Shown here: positions 18,643 to 27,929 of the stretch, piece after piece
Numbering within the stretch: the stretch's first letter is position 1
How the letters are laid out: each line of letters begins with the position of its first letter
Origin: Plebeiibacterium sediminum
GTDB taxonomy: Bacteria > Bacteroidota > Bacteroidia > Bacteroidales > Marinilabiliaceae
Length of the DNA: 64,000 bases
NCBI RefSeq assembly: GCF_026013605.1
Contig: NZ_JAPDPJ010000015.1
Span: 42,780-106,779 of the forward strand
Reading direction: 5' to 3'
The notes under the pieces: model-generated
The model's database searches: none
Told to the model about the DNA's origin: nothing
The model's input: only the letters and a program-made list of their open reading frames with translations
Program-made: the position numbers and the translations under genes

Positions 18643-19075
18643 AATATTATACTACTTAGTGAAAAATATAGAGAAAATTAATCTCTGAACTATAACACTT
18701 CAATAATCAATCCGCTACACCTAACTTAGTTCCTATTCCAATTATTTATAACCAATAGTTCCCCATATTCACTACAGCCTTTAACTTGTATTGGGATTAT
18801 CTCGATATAAAAGTCAATCCCCACGCTAAAAACAAAACTTCTATTGTTGAATAACAATGGGATCACAAGACAAACACTAACCCAAACCTTCAATAATTAA
18901 TACTTCTCTTTACCTAAAAACCTGAATTCAATTAAGGGCTATTTTAACCAGATTAGTCATAGCTCAGGGCTTTTTATAAAACTAAAATTAAAGCTCAATA
19001 ACACCTCTAAAAACCGCCAATAAACCAATTGCTGATATAATCCCTGACTATATAATCAGTTACAAATATACAGAA
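18643..19075. other. G-poor spacer between convergent transcripts
   Basis: About 430 bases between two converging terminators. No ORF of coding character, no RNA fold that I can name and no repeats. Like other long spacers of the window the plus strand is poor in G. Confidence 0.5.
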
Positions 19076-19106
19076 ACAAAAAAAGCCAGTCTCACGACTG
19101 GCTTTT
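19076..19106 (-). terminator. Terminator of the OmpA-like/TPR lipoprotein gene
   Basis: An 11-bp perfect stem AAAAGCCAGTC/GACTGGCTTTT (19081-19091 and 19096-19106) with a TCAC loop; in the minus-strand RNA it is followed by a T-rich run. Confidence 0.88.
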
Positions 19107-19129
19107 ATATATGATGTAATTAAATTCAA

Positions 19130-20851
19130 TTACTGTACAATTGACTTGAATGTTGCATCTTCAAGGAATTTACCGAATTCCATATCTTTTGCAGCTAATT
19201 CTTTTAAAGAACCATCAAGTTCAACTGCTTTACGTAAGCTATCAAACATTAAATCGTTATCAGCAGTTCTAGCACCACAGATAGCTTTTAAATAATATTT
19301 GAACCCTACTTCCATTGTGTTTGCATTTAAAGTAGATAATGCAGCATCATATTTTCCAGCTAAAATTTTAGCTAAAGCAGCATTACAAGTAGTGCTGTTT
19401 CCGAAATAACGCATTGCAGCATCATAATCTCCTTTGTGAATAGAAACTATTCCTAAGTTGTTATCTAATTCAGCACCAACACCAGCAGCAGCTCCGAAAT
19501 ACTCTTCAGCTTTAGCTAAGTCACCAGCACGTAATGCAAGTACACCTAAGTTGTTTTTAACAACTGGACTAGCAGGACTTAATTCAGCAGCTTTTTCTAA
19601 TGCAACTTTTGCATCATCTAATTTTTCTTGTTTAACAAGAACATAAGCTACATCGTTATATCCTCTCCAACATTTAGGGAATACTTTGTTTACACTTTTG
19701 TAAATAGATAATTGCTTATTTAAATCATCAGTTAAAGTAGCAGCATAAAGAAGCTCTTCAACATTTAATTCACTTGGGTTAGAAGCAGCTAACTCAGCAA
19801 TTTCCTCATCTGATTTACCAATTAACTCAACGTTAACAGCAACTTTAGAACGACGTAATTGAGGTAAAATATCGTCAGCAATTACTTTATAAGTTTCAGA
19901 CATGTTCTTGATTTCTTTTTCACGAACTTCAGGATCTGAATACATAGAAAGAACTCTTAAGATTAATTCTTTATCCTGGATGCTAGAAGCTTCCATTAAA
20001 GCTTTAAATCCTTCCCAGTCTTCTGGAGTATTTTTAAGATCGAAGAAACCTTCAGCTGAACCGTCAACTTTTGCTCTTTTTAATTCTTTAGCAATATAAC
20101 CTTCAGCAACTTTTTGTCTTTTTTCTGATAAAGAAGTGTTTAAGTCAGTAGGACCATCAGGTGAAGCATAAGCAGAAATAGAAACGCCTGTGAATTTTTT
20201 GTTTTCAGCAGCTTCAGCTTCTTTGATATACTCTTTAAGAGCTTTAATTTCTTCTTTTCTTAATTCAGTACCACGTAACGCAGCTTGTTGGATTAAGAAA
20301 TAAATATCAGCACCTTTACTTTCAGGAACGATTCTTTGGAAGTTATCTTTTCCTAAAGCAACCATAGCACCTTTATCCATAACAAGATCAGAAGTTGCTA
20401 CTACACCATCAGCAATTTTAACATCATCAAAATCAAGAGATGTAGTTCCTTTAGTAGCTTTAATACGAACTACTAAATCAGATACTTTCATATTTTCATT
20501 GTAAGGTACAGATCCTGTATAAGTATACTGTCCTCCGTTTAAGTAAGAAATAACCTGGTTATTACCTTCTACAGCTTCACCTTGAACTGTTTTAGAAGGA
20601 AATGCAGTTTCCCCACCATCATACTTTAATACCGGAGTTAACTCTACAGTGGCTTTTTTATCCATGTATTTCTCTGGTACTTTAACTTTTACAGTAACAT
20701 CAACTTTACCGGCATGAGCTTCTAATACTTCCGGCGTAACAGTATATGTTACATCTTGTGCTCCAGTTTTCATTTTATTTAACCCAGCACAGCTTGCTAA
20801 AAGTGCTGCCAGGGCTATTGAAGCAAAAACATTGATTCTTGATTTTTTCAT
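19130..20851 (-). CDS. Lipoprotein with OmpA-like segment and TPR repeats
   Basis: A 573-aa lipoprotein, signal peptide ending ALLASC (Cys22). Residues ~35-160 look like beta-rich domains. Residues ~175-330 contain an OmpA-like pattern: VSISAYASPDGPTDLNTSLS followed by EKRQKVAEGYI matches the peptidoglycan-binding helix region (NxxLSxxRA). Residues ~380-520 are TPR-like helical repeats (AKVALEKAAELSPASPVVKN, NLGVLALRAGDLAKAEEYF). It probably links outer membrane and peptidoglycan or scaffolds an envelope complex. It is monocistronic behind a good promoter. I do not know an established name for this architecture. Confidence 0.7.
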   Translation of the reverse strand: MKKSRINVFASIALAALLASCAGLNKMKTGAQDVTYTVTPEVLEAHAGKVDVTVKVKVPEKYMDKKATVELTPVLKYDGGETAFPSKTVQGEAVEGNNQVISYLNGGQYTYTGSVPYNENMKVSDLVVRIKATKGTTSLDFDDVKIADGVVATSDLVMDKGAMVALGKDNFQRIVPESKGADIYFLIQQAALRGTELRKEEIKALKEYIKEAEAAENKKFTGVSISAYASPDGPTDLNTSLSEKRQKVAEGYIAKELKRAKVDGSAEGFFDLKNTPEDWEGFKALMEASSIQDKELILRVLSMYSDPEVREKEIKNMSETYKVIADDILPQLRRSKVAVNVELIGKSDEEIAELAASNPSELNVEELLYAATLTDDLNKQLSIYKSVNKVFPKCWRGYNDVAYVLVKQEKLDDAKVALEKAAELSPASPVVKNNLGVLALRAGDLAKAEEYFGAAAGVGAELDNNLGIVSIHKGDYDAAMRYFGNSTTCNAALAKILAGKYDAALSTLNANTMEVGFKYYLKAICGARTADNDLMFDSLRKAVELDGSLKELAAKDMEFGKFLEDATFKSIVQ

Positions 20852-20948
20852 AATATTAACCTAATTATGTGTTTTCAACTAACTTTCGATAAGTTTGTAC
20901 AAATTTAAGAATGTTTTTAAAAAATAAAAGACCCTCTTAGAATTATTG

Positions 20949-20980
20949 CAAATATAGATAAACTCTAAAAAAAATAGCAA
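20949..20980 (-). promoter_or_regulatory. Promoter of the OmpA-like/TPR lipoprotein gene
   Basis: On the minus strand TTGC (20980-20977), a 20-nt spacer and TATATTTG (20956-20949) fit the Bacteroidota promoter with one mismatch in the -33 box. It gives a leader of about 90 nt. Confidence 0.6.
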
Positions 20981-21046
20981 TACACTACGCTTTAATGTTA
21001 AGATATTTTATTTAAACCATACATTCCTCTTAAATTTAAGTAAAAA

Positions 21047-21685
21047 TTATCCAATTTTAATATTTGTTATTCCGTTTTTAAAATCTTTATTTAACAATTG
21101 TGTAAATTTATTATAATGACTTTTAGTTAAATAATCAGCATTATCAGACTCGACAATCACCACAGGAAAGTCCTGTACTTCTTTAAAATAATGAAAATAG
21201 CCATTGGTTACTTTACTCAAATACTCAACACCTATTGATTTTTCATATTCTCTACCTCTATTATCTATATTCTGTTTTAATATATTTAAGTCCCTATGAA
21301 TATAAAACAAAACATCGGGTTTTACCAACAAACTCCTTACCATTTCAAAAAACTCACGATATAATTTAAATTCATCATCGGCTAAAGTGATCTTGGCAAA
21401 AATGAATGACTTCATTAAGTAGTAATCCGAAATTGTAAAACTATGAAACAAGTTAGCCTGTTCAATATCCTTAATCAATTGTTTATAACGAGCTGCAAGA
21501 AAAGAAAGCTCCAAAGGGAATGCATACCTTTCCTGATCTTCGTAAAATTTAGGTAAAAACGGGTTATCTTCAAACGACTCCAAAACAAGTTTTGCATTAA
21601 AATCATCAGCTATTTTTTGTGATAAAGTCGTCTTCCCTGCCCCTATATTTCCTTCTATAACAATAAACTTATTCTTCAACTTCAA
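21047..21685 (-). CDS. Deoxynucleoside kinase
   Basis: A 212-aa dNK/dGK-dCK family salvage enzyme that phosphorylates deoxynucleosides in the cytoplasm. The P-loop GNIGAGKTT is at residues 12-20; the LESFEDNPFLPKFYED motif near residue 35 and SDYYLMKSFIFAK (the DRS-like region) near residue 86 belong to this family; the lid Arg segment is NIDNRGREYE. The gene order with the prolyl oligopeptidase (18-nt gap) suggests co-transcription. Purine versus pyrimidine preference cannot be read. Confidence 0.88.
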   Translation of the reverse strand: MKLKNKFIVIEGNIGAGKTTLSQKIADDFNAKLVLESFEDNPFLPKFYEDQERYAFPLELSFLAARYKQLIKDIEQANLFHSFTISDYYLMKSFIFAKITLADDEFKLYREFFEMVRSLLVKPDVLFYIHRDLNILKQNIDNRGREYEKSIGVEYLSKVTNGYFHYFKEVQDFPVVIVESDNADYLTKSHYNKFTQLLNKDFKNGITNIKIG

Positions 21686-21703
21686 ACCTATTTGACATTT
21701 TTA

Positions 21704-23830
21704 TTAATAATCAATTGCCTCTCCCATATTATAAAACATAAATGACCATAAATCTGTAGCTTCCTGAATTATTTTACTCGTAGGTTTACCTGCTCCATGC
21801 CCGGCCTTACTTTCAATTCGTATTATCACAGGGTTATCTCCTTTATAATTATCCTGCAATTGCGATATATATTTAAATGAATGTGCTGGCACAACTCTGT
21901 CATCATGATCTGCAGTCATTACCATAGTTGCAGGATACTCCACCCCTGATTTTACATTATGAACCGGCGAATATGCATACAAATACTTAAACATACCTTC
22001 ACTATCTCCGGATGTGCCATAATCCGAAGCCCAAAATCTTCCTATTGTAAATTGATGATATCGCAACATATCCATAACACCCACAGCAGGCATTGAAACT
22101 TTGAATAAATCCGGTCTCAGATTAACAACCGCACCAACTAACAATCCACCATTAGAACCTCCATGTAAGGCTAATTTATCAGGAGAAGTATATTTTTCAT
22201 TAATCAGATATTCAGCTGCAGCGATACAATCATCAAATACATTTTGTTTTTGCATTAGGGTACCGGCTTTATGCCAATCCTTGCCATACTCACCACCCCC
22301 TCTTAAATTTGCCATTGCATAAACCCCTCCATTTTCCAACAGAATCATTCTGCTAATTGAAAATCCAGGTGTCAGACTAATATCAAACCCTCCATATCCA
22401 TATAACATTGTAGGGTTATTACCATCTAATTTTATATTCTTTTTATGAATGATAAACATAGGCACTTTTGTTCCATCCTTGCTGGTATAAAATACCTGTT
22501 TGGTTTCAAACTGATCAAGATCAATATCAATTTCCGGTTTCCAAAACAGCTCTGCCTTATTCTCCAATATATTGTATTTGTAAACAGTAGATGGACTTAC
22601 AAAAGAATTAAAAGAATAATAAGTCACAACATCATCTTTTTCTCCACCAAAACCACCAACAGAGCCAATTGTTGGTAAATCAACCTCATTAAGATACTTT
22701 CCTTCACGATCATAAACTTTAACCACATCATGCGCATCCTGCATATATTGGGCAATAATTCTACCTCCCAGTAATGAAACATCAACCAAAACATCTGAAC
22801 TCTCACGAATCAAGTCAACCCACGAATCTTTATGTAAATGCTCTAATGAAAACTTTACAATTCGGGATTTTGAAGCTTTATAATTCGTTTTTAAAATAAA
22901 CTCACCTTTATCATGATCTAATATCTGGTGGTCATTTTCAAAGTCATCAACTATAGAAATAATACCTGCTGAAGGATCCGTTAAGCTCTTTAACTTTAAA
23001 CTATTTCCACTGGTTGATTCTGTTTGATATAGCACCAAATACGAACCATCTTCTGTTACATCCGCATTAGTGATTCTATCCGGATGTTCCGGATCATCAA
23101 ATACCATAACATCATCATCAATTGCATCACCAAGTTTATGATAATATATTTTAGGACTTTTATTAACACCTTTCAACTCATCCCCTTTCTTAGGTTCCTG
23201 ATATCTGGTATAATAAAAACCATCTTTAAACCATGAAATTCCGGAGAATTTAACCCATTCAATATGATCAGGTAAAATCTCACCGGTTTCTATATCTTTG
23301 ACATAAATCTCTTGCCAGTCTGATCCACTCCTTGAAATCAGATAACCTAAATACTTCCCGTTTTTAGAAATCTCAAAGCCACTTAATGAAACAGTCCCAT
23401 CTTCAGATAAATGATTCGGATCCAGGAGTAGTTTCTCATCACCAGAATCCTTTTTATAATAATAAACATTCTGACTTTGTAATCCATCATTTTTGGAATA
23501 CACCAGCAATCCCGACCTGTTCACAGGGGCACTCATTTTCTCGTAATCCCATATCTGAGTTAATCGATTTTTAATGGCCTGCCTGTATGGTATCTTTTCC
23601 AAATAACCCTCTGTTACTTTGTTTTGTGCAATTACCCACTGTTTGGTTTCTTCTGAATTATCATCCTCTAACCATCTGTATGGATCACTCACTTTTGTAC
23701 CAAAATAATCATCTGTAATTTCAACTTTTTTCGTTTCGGGATACATTAATTTTTCCATATTTGAAGAGGTATTACAAGCTGCAAGAGCAACTGTTACAAA
23801 CAGACAAGATTTTATACAAAAGCGGTTCAT
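21704..23830 (-). CDS. Prolyl oligopeptidase family serine peptidase (S9A), lipoprotein
   Basis: A ~708-aa S9A peptidase that cleaves short proline-containing peptides. I chose the ATG at 23830 because it gives a clean lipoprotein signal (MNRFCIKSCLFVTVALAAC); an upstream ATG at 23857 would put nine extra residues before it. Residues ~30-420 form the seven-bladed propeller (opening YFGTKVSDPYRWLEDDNS). The catalytic domain has YGGFDISLTP, the nucleophile motif HGGSNGGLLVGA, the Asp in TADHDDRVVP and the His in SKAGHGAGKPT, so the triad is complete. It lies between a small membrane protein gene and dNK. Confidence 0.92.
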   Translation of the reverse strand: MNRFCIKSCLFVTVALAACNTSSNMEKLMYPETKKVEITDDYFGTKVSDPYRWLEDDNSEETKQWVIAQNKVTEGYLEKIPYRQAIKNRLTQIWDYEKMSAPVNRSGLLVYSKNDGLQSQNVYYYKKDSGDEKLLLDPNHLSEDGTVSLSGFEISKNGKYLGYLISRSGSDWQEIYVKDIETGEILPDHIEWVKFSGISWFKDGFYYTRYQEPKKGDELKGVNKSPKIYYHKLGDAIDDDVMVFDDPEHPDRITNADVTEDGSYLVLYQTESTSGNSLKLKSLTDPSAGIISIVDDFENDHQILDHDKGEFILKTNYKASKSRIVKFSLEHLHKDSWVDLIRESSDVLVDVSLLGGRIIAQYMQDAHDVVKVYDREGKYLNEVDLPTIGSVGGFGGEKDDVVTYYSFNSFVSPSTVYKYNILENKAELFWKPEIDIDLDQFETKQVFYTSKDGTKVPMFIIHKKNIKLDGNNPTMLYGYGGFDISLTPGFSISRMILLENGGVYAMANLRGGGEYGKDWHKAGTLMQKQNVFDDCIAAAEYLINEKYTSPDKLALHGGSNGGLLVGAVVNLRPDLFKVSMPAVGVMDMLRYHQFTIGRFWASDYGTSGDSEGMFKYLYAYSPVHNVKSGVEYPATMVMTADHDDRVVPAHSFKYISQLQDNYKGDNPVIIRIESKAGHGAGKPTSKIIQEATDLWSFMFYNMGEAIDY

Positions 23831-23853
23831 TATAAATAGTTTTAGTGGACATA

Positions 23854-24336
23854 TCAAAAAATCAGATCTTCCTTTCTTAACTTTCCTTCTTTATACTTTC
23901 CAACAAACCAACCTATTAAGGTACCAAGCAACCAACCTAACACGATTCCTGATTTCATTGGAAAAACAGCAACGACCATAGAGATCAACACCCCCAACAA
24001 CAATCCTATCGCCATTCCGATTAAGGTATTTATTGACAGAACCAAGCCTTTGGGTTTTATTTTATGTGAAGTTTTTAGATGTTTCAAAATCTCTTGTACC
24101 AAGTTATCAAAATCTGCAGAATATCTATTTCCATCATCAAAAAAATATTCTAAATGAGATGTTGAATCCTGTAATTTTTGCCAGTAAATTTTACATTCCG
24201 GACAGCTTTGGGATTTATCTTCAAGCAATTTTCCCAAACGCGGTAAAACCTGAAAATTAGATATTGCAGCCTGTATTTTTGAGATCTTTTCAACTTTTTC
24301 TTCCAATGAAGAAATCCATTCATCATACGACATCAT
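23854..24336 (-). CDS. Hypothetical membrane protein with CPEC motif
   Basis: A 160-aa protein that I do not recognise. The N-terminal ~105 residues are helical and soluble, with a SCPECKIYWQKL stretch that looks like a half zinc site and a region possibly forming a coiled coil. Two hydrophobic, glycine-rich segments (GMAIGLLLGVLISMVVAVF and GIVLGWLLGTLIGWFVG) end the protein, with a basic tail. A second ATG one codon in is equally possible as the start. It precedes the S9A peptidase gene with almost no gap, which suggests one transcript. Confidence 0.6.
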   Translation of the reverse strand: MMSYDEWISSLEEKVEKISKIQAAISNFQVLPRLGKLLEDKSQSCPECKIYWQKLQDSTSHLEYFFDDGNRYSADFDNLVQEILKHLKTSHKIKPKGLVLSINTLIGMAIGLLLGVLISMVVAVFPMKSGIVLGWLLGTLIGWFVGKYKEGKLRKEDLIF

Positions 24337-24401
24337 ACGTAATTCTATTTTAAATCCATTTAAACTCAGCCAAGATATTATATTTAGTCTGAATAAGACA
24401 C

Positions 24402-24429
24402 AAAAAAAGGCCCGTTAAAGGCCTTTTTC
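24402..24429 (-). terminator. Terminator of pnp
   Basis: A GGCC-centred hairpin: AAAAAGGC...GCCTTTTT with a loop around CCGTTAAA, A run on one side and T run in the minus-strand RNA. Confidence 0.75.
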
Positions 24430-24453
24430 ATATAATAATTTAAATAATATAAA

Positions 24454-26589
24454 CTATTCTTGTTTTGGTTTTCTTTCCGGACGAGGTAAAAGCACTTTTC
24501 TGGATAGCTTTAATTTACCTGAACGTTGATCAACCTCAATAAGTTTAACTTCTATTTCATCTCCTTCTTTAAGAACATCCTCTACTTTTTCAAGTCTTTT
24601 CCATTCTATTTCAGAAATATGAAGTAAACCATCTTTACCTGGTAAAATTTCAACAAAAGCACCAAATGGAACAATTGATTTTACTTTACCTTTATATACT
24701 TCACCTACTTCAGGTACTGCTACAATACCTTTAATTTTAGCTAAGGCAGCATTAATTGAATCTGCATTACTAGCCGAAATACTTACTTTACCAGTATCTC
24801 CTTCTTCTTCAATTGTAATAGTAGAATCTGTTGTAGCCTGAATTTCCTGAATAATTTTTCCTCCCGGTCCGATTACTGCACCAATCATATCTTTAGGGAT
24901 GATGATTGTTTCCATTCTAGGAGCATGTGGTTTAAGATCTGCACGTGGTGCATCCATTGTTTCCATAATCTTATCCATGATATGTAAACGACCATCACGA
25001 GCCTGTAAAAGTGCTTTTTCCAACACTTCATAAGAAAGACCATCAACCTTAATATCCATTTGAGTAGCAGTAATTCCATCACGGGTTCCTGTTACTTTAA
25101 AGTCCATATCACCTAAGTGATCCTCATCACCAAGAATATCAGAAAGAACAGCAAAGTTTTTATCTTCATCAGTGATTAATCCCATTGCAATACCTGTTAC
25201 AGGCTTTTTAATAGGTACACCGGCATCCATTAATGCTAAAGTTCCAGCACAAACAGTAGCCATTGAAGAAGAACCATTTGACTCAAGAATATCAGACATA
25301 ATACGTACTGTATAAGGATAATTATCCGGTAACATATTTTTCAATGCTCTAAAAGCCAGGTTACCATGTCCAATCTCTCTTCGTGAAGTTCCTCTTGAAG
25401 CTCTTGCCTCTCCTGTTGAAAATGGAGGGAAGTTATAATGTAATAAGAAACGCTCTACTGTTTTATTTAATACATCATCAACAATCTTCTCGTCTAACTT
25501 AGTACCTAAAGTAACTGTTGATAAAGATTGAGTTTCACCTCTTGTAAAGATAGATGAACCGTGAGGACCTGGTAAATAATCCACCTCACTCCAGATAGGT
25601 CTGATTTCGTCAGTTTTCCTACCATCTAAACGAATTCTTTCATCTAAAATACAACGACGAACAGCTTCTTTTTCTACATCATGATAATATTTACCAATTA
25701 ATCCGGTAGGAATATCACCATCTTCTGCATCAGCATAGTTAGCCTCAACATATTCTTCTTTAATAGCTGCAAATTTTTCAGCTCTTTCATGTTTTGGAAG
25801 ACCTGCTTTTGCAACTTCATATACTTTATCGTATGTGGCAGCTTTGATGTGCGCTAACAATTCAGCATCATTCTCTTCGTGACAATACTCACGTTTTGTT
25901 TGAGAACCAACCATTTCAGCTAATTCAATCTGAGCCTGACATTGAACTTTAATCGCATCGTGTGCAAACTTCATTGCTTCAAGCATTTCCTGCTCTGAAA
26001 CTTCTTCCATTTCACCTTCAACCATCAAAATATTATCAATTGTAGCACCAACAACCAATTCCATATCACAATTTTCCATTTGTGATCTTGTTGGATTTAC
26101 AATTAGCTCTCCATTTACTCTTGCTACTCTAACTTCGGAAATAGGTCCGTTAAATGGAATATCTGAAACTGCAAGAGCAGCTGAAGCTGCTAAACCTGCT
26201 AAAGCATCAGGTAAATCTTCTTTATCACCTGAAATCAGGTTAATGGTAACAAATGTTTCTGCATGATAGTCTTCTGGAAACAATGGACGTAAAGCCCTGT
26301 CAACCAAACGACATACTAATATCTCATTATCAGAAGGACGAGCCTCCCTTTTCATAAATCCACCAGGGAATCTACCAATAGCTGAAAATTTTTCTCTATA
26401 TTCTACTGATAGAGGCATAAAATCGGTTCCTGGGGCAGCATCTTTTGCTGACACTACAGTTGCCAATAAATAAGTATTGTTCATTTTAACTACTACTGAA
26501 CCGTCAGCCTGCTTGGCTAATTTCCCCGTTTCAATAGTAATCGATCTTCCATCGCCAAGATCGATAGTTTTTTCAATTGGAGTAATCAT
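24454..26589 (-). CDS. pnp: Polyribonucleotide nucleotidyltransferase
   Basis: PNPase degrades RNA from the 3' end with phosphate and is part of the RNA-decay machinery. 711 aa, with two RNase PH domains (residues ~10-145 and ~320-545; [18 protein letters not shown] and the [19 protein letters not shown] region), a KH domain with [11 protein letters not shown] near residue 570, and an S1 domain ([20 protein letters not shown]) near 620. It follows rpsO on the same strand, the widespread rpsO-pnp arrangement, with a terminator, a long dyad and its own -7 box between them. Confidence 0.97.
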   Translation of the reverse strand: MITPIEKTIDLGDGRSITIETGKLAKQADGSVVVKMNNTYLLATVVSAKDAAPGTDFMPLSVEYREKFSAIGRFPGGFMKREARPSDNEILVCRLVDRALRPLFPEDYHAETFVTINLISGDKEDLPDALAGLAASAALAVSDIPFNGPISEVRVARVNGELIVNPTRSQMENCDMELVVGATIDNILMVEGEMEEVSEQEMLEAMKFAHDAIKVQCQAQIELAEMVGSQTKREYCHEENDAELLAHIKAATYDKVYEVAKAGLPKHERAEKFAAIKEEYVEANYADAEDGDIPTGLIGKYYHDVEKEAVRRCILDERIRLDGRKTDEIRPIWSEVDYLPGPHGSSIFTRGETQSLSTVTLGTKLDEKIVDDVLNKTVERFLLHYNFPPFSTGEARASRGTSRREIGHGNLAFRALKNMLPDNYPYTVRIMSDILESNGSSSMATVCAGTLALMDAGVPIKKPVTGIAMGLITDEDKNFAVLSDILGDEDHLGDMDFKVTGTRDGITATQMDIKVDGLSYEVLEKALLQARDGRLHIMDKIMETMDAPRADLKPHAPRMETIIIPKDMIGAVIGPGGKIIQEIQATTDSTITIEEEGDTGKVSISASNADSINAALAKIKGIVAVPEVGEVYKGKVKSIVPFGAFVEILPGKDGLLHISEIEWKRLEKVEDVLKEGDEIEVKLIEVDQRSGKLKLSRKVLLPRPERKPKQE

Positions 26590-26617
26590 ATTTTTTTCTT
26601 TATCTCTTTTGTCGCCC

Positions 26618-26625
26618 CAAATATA
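26618..26625 (-). promoter_or_regulatory. -7 box upstream of pnp
   Basis: TATATTTG on the minus strand, an exact TAnnTTTG match 29-36 nt before the pnp start. No clear -33 element. Confidence 0.4.
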
Positions 26626-26682
26626 TAGAATATCATTAGATAATATTCGTATTCAGGCATTTATTTTTCGAAGCTAATGTAC

Positions 26683-26748
26683 TTTATACCAAAGAACCAT
26701 GCCTAAAATCATGAAACTGGAGATTGGTTCATCTAATTTTGGTATAAA
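26683..26748 (-). promoter_or_regulatory. Long dyad between rpsO and pnp
   Basis: An 11-bp perfect outer stem (26683-26693 with 26738-26748, core TTATACCAAA) continues, after a one-sided bulge, into a 6-bp inner stem GAACCA/TGGTTC. It lies between the rpsO terminator and the pnp -7 box. It may be an RNA processing or control structure. Confidence 0.5.
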
Positions 26749-26751
26749 AGC

Positions 26752-26780
26752 AAAAAAGGCAACCCAATGGATTGCCTTTT
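26752..26780 (-). terminator. Terminator after rpsO
   Basis: Nine-bp stem AAAAGGCAA/TTGCCTTTT with a CCCAATGGA loop, followed in the minus-strand RNA by a T run. Confidence 0.8.
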
Positions 26781-26797
26781 AAAATCGTTTTGCAAGA

Positions 26798-27067
26798 TTA
26801 CTTACGTAAACCTAGCTCTTTAATAATTGCACGATAACGTTCGATATCTTTTGCCTTGATATAATCAAGTAAGTTACGACGCTTTCCTACTAATTTCACT
26901 AGTGCGTGTTCTGTGCTATAATCTTTTTTATTAACCTTTAAATGTTCGGTTAAGTGAGATATACGGTAGGTAAATAATGCTATCTGGCCTTCAGCTGAAC
27001 CAGTGTCAGTATTCGACTTTCCGTACTTCCCGAAGATCTCTTGCTTCTTTTCTTTAGTCAAGTACAT
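26798..27067 (-). CDS. rpsO: 30S ribosomal protein S15
   Basis: A 89-aa primary 16S rRNA-binding protein. I use the ATG at 27067 (MYLTKEKKQEIFGKYG), which gives the usual length; an upstream in-frame start adds 11 residues not found in S15 and would overlap the promoter region. Family motifs TGSAEGQIALFTYRISHLTEHL and KLVGKRRNLLDYI (given here in parts: TGSAEGQ, GKRRNLLDYI) are present. It is followed by pnp on the same strand. Confidence 0.96.
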   Translation of the reverse strand: MYLTKEKKQEIFGKYGKSNTDTGSAEGQIALFTYRISHLTEHLKVNKKDYSTEHALVKLVGKRRNLLDYIKAKDIERYRAIIKELGLRK

Positions 27068-27097
27068 AAAGCTTATATATTTAAAAAATTTGCGGTG

Positions 27098-27127
27098 CAA
27101 AGATAATCAATTAATTACATGTCGCAA
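27098..27127 (-). promoter_or_regulatory. Promoter of rpsO
   Basis: Minus strand: TTGC (27127-27124), 18-nt spacer, TATCTTTG (27105-27098). The TTTG is the start of the dyad TTTGCACCGCAAA (27101-27089), identical to the one at the betaine operon promoter. Confidence 0.65.
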
Positions 27128-27193
27128 CATATAATCACAAAAAAATATATTGCACCAAGACATTTTATTTTAACACTCAAACAAATTTACAAC

Positions 27194-27220
27194 AAAAAAG
27201 CCGACTAACGCCGGCTTTTT
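27194..27220 (-). terminator. Terminator of the 200-aa lipoprotein gene
   Basis: Nine-bp stem AAAAAGCCG/CGGCTTTTT with an 8-nt loop at 27195-27220, downstream of the minus-strand lipoprotein gene. Confidence 0.8.
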
Positions 27221-27247
27221 GATAGATATAAATTGCTAATGTTTTTT

Positions 27248-27850
27248 TTATTTATAACCTTTTTCTTCAGCTAACTTTTCCATTTCCTGATTAAAGATCT
27301 CTTCATATTTTTGCTTATCGTAATCCATCTGAAGCTTAGCATTGTTAGAGATTTTATCATTCATTGAATTTAAAAGCTCTTCTTTTTCAACTTCAATAGC
27401 AACAAATGAACGATACTTCTTATCTGGCAAAACACTAGACTTTTCACAAGCTACAACAATATTACTAATTGTTTCGTCTGCAACTTCACGAGTTAAATTT
27501 TCAAATTTTTGCTCAAACTCAGAAGCTGAAGTTAATTCACGTTCATTTACATATCTGTCGGTAACTGATTTTGTGTTCGACTGGATTAAAGTTACTAAAC
27601 GCTGCTTAGCAAGTAGTAGGGCTTTTTCTTTAGACAAACTCAAATCGCTACTGGTAGCCATTGAAAATGCTCTGAAAAATTTCTTATCCGATTTCCCTGC
27701 ACTTTCGCAAGGCATATTCTCTAATATAGTACCTACCTCAGAATTTGTTTTTACTTCCGAAGCAATTTTCTCTTTCGATTTACAACTATAAGCACCTAAT
27801 AATAAAGCAATAGCTAAGGCACTAAATCCAATTGTCTTTTTAAAATTCAT
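27248..27850 (-). CDS. Hypothetical lipoprotein, LPP20-like
   Basis: A 200-aa lipoprotein with lipobox GAYSC (Cys23). The mature part has the pattern of LPP20/FlgT-N-like domains: an early FFRAFSMATSSDLSLSKEKA segment, then ALLLAKQRLVTLIQS (the helix with repeated Ala after an SxxxA start), a T/S-rich strand region and VACEKSSVLPDKKYRSFVAIEV (shortened: YRSFVAIEV) as the closing strand. The C-terminal 40 residues are charged and helical (DYDKQKYEEIFNQEMEKLAE). Function unknown; envelope-located. It is monocistronic with its own terminator. Confidence 0.6.
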   Translation of the reverse strand: MNFKKTIGFSALAIALLLGAYSCKSKEKIASEVKTNSEVGTILENMPCESAGKSDKKFFRAFSMATSSDLSLSKEKALLLAKQRLVTLIQSNTKSVTDRYVNERELTSASEFEQKFENLTREVADETISNIVVACEKSSVLPDKKYRSFVAIEVEKEELLNSMNDKISNNAKLQMDYDKQKYEEIFNQEMEKLAEEKGYK

Positions 27851-27929
27851 ATCATACTTTTTTGGTTAGTAAACAAATAGGCTTTTCTCAAAAAGTAAGC
27901 CAAATGCACTTTGCAATATACTAATTAAT

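Noticed and set aside
27342..27791. 149-codon plus-strand ORF
   Set aside because: Antisense to the LPP20-like lipoprotein gene, which has a signal peptide and its own terminator.
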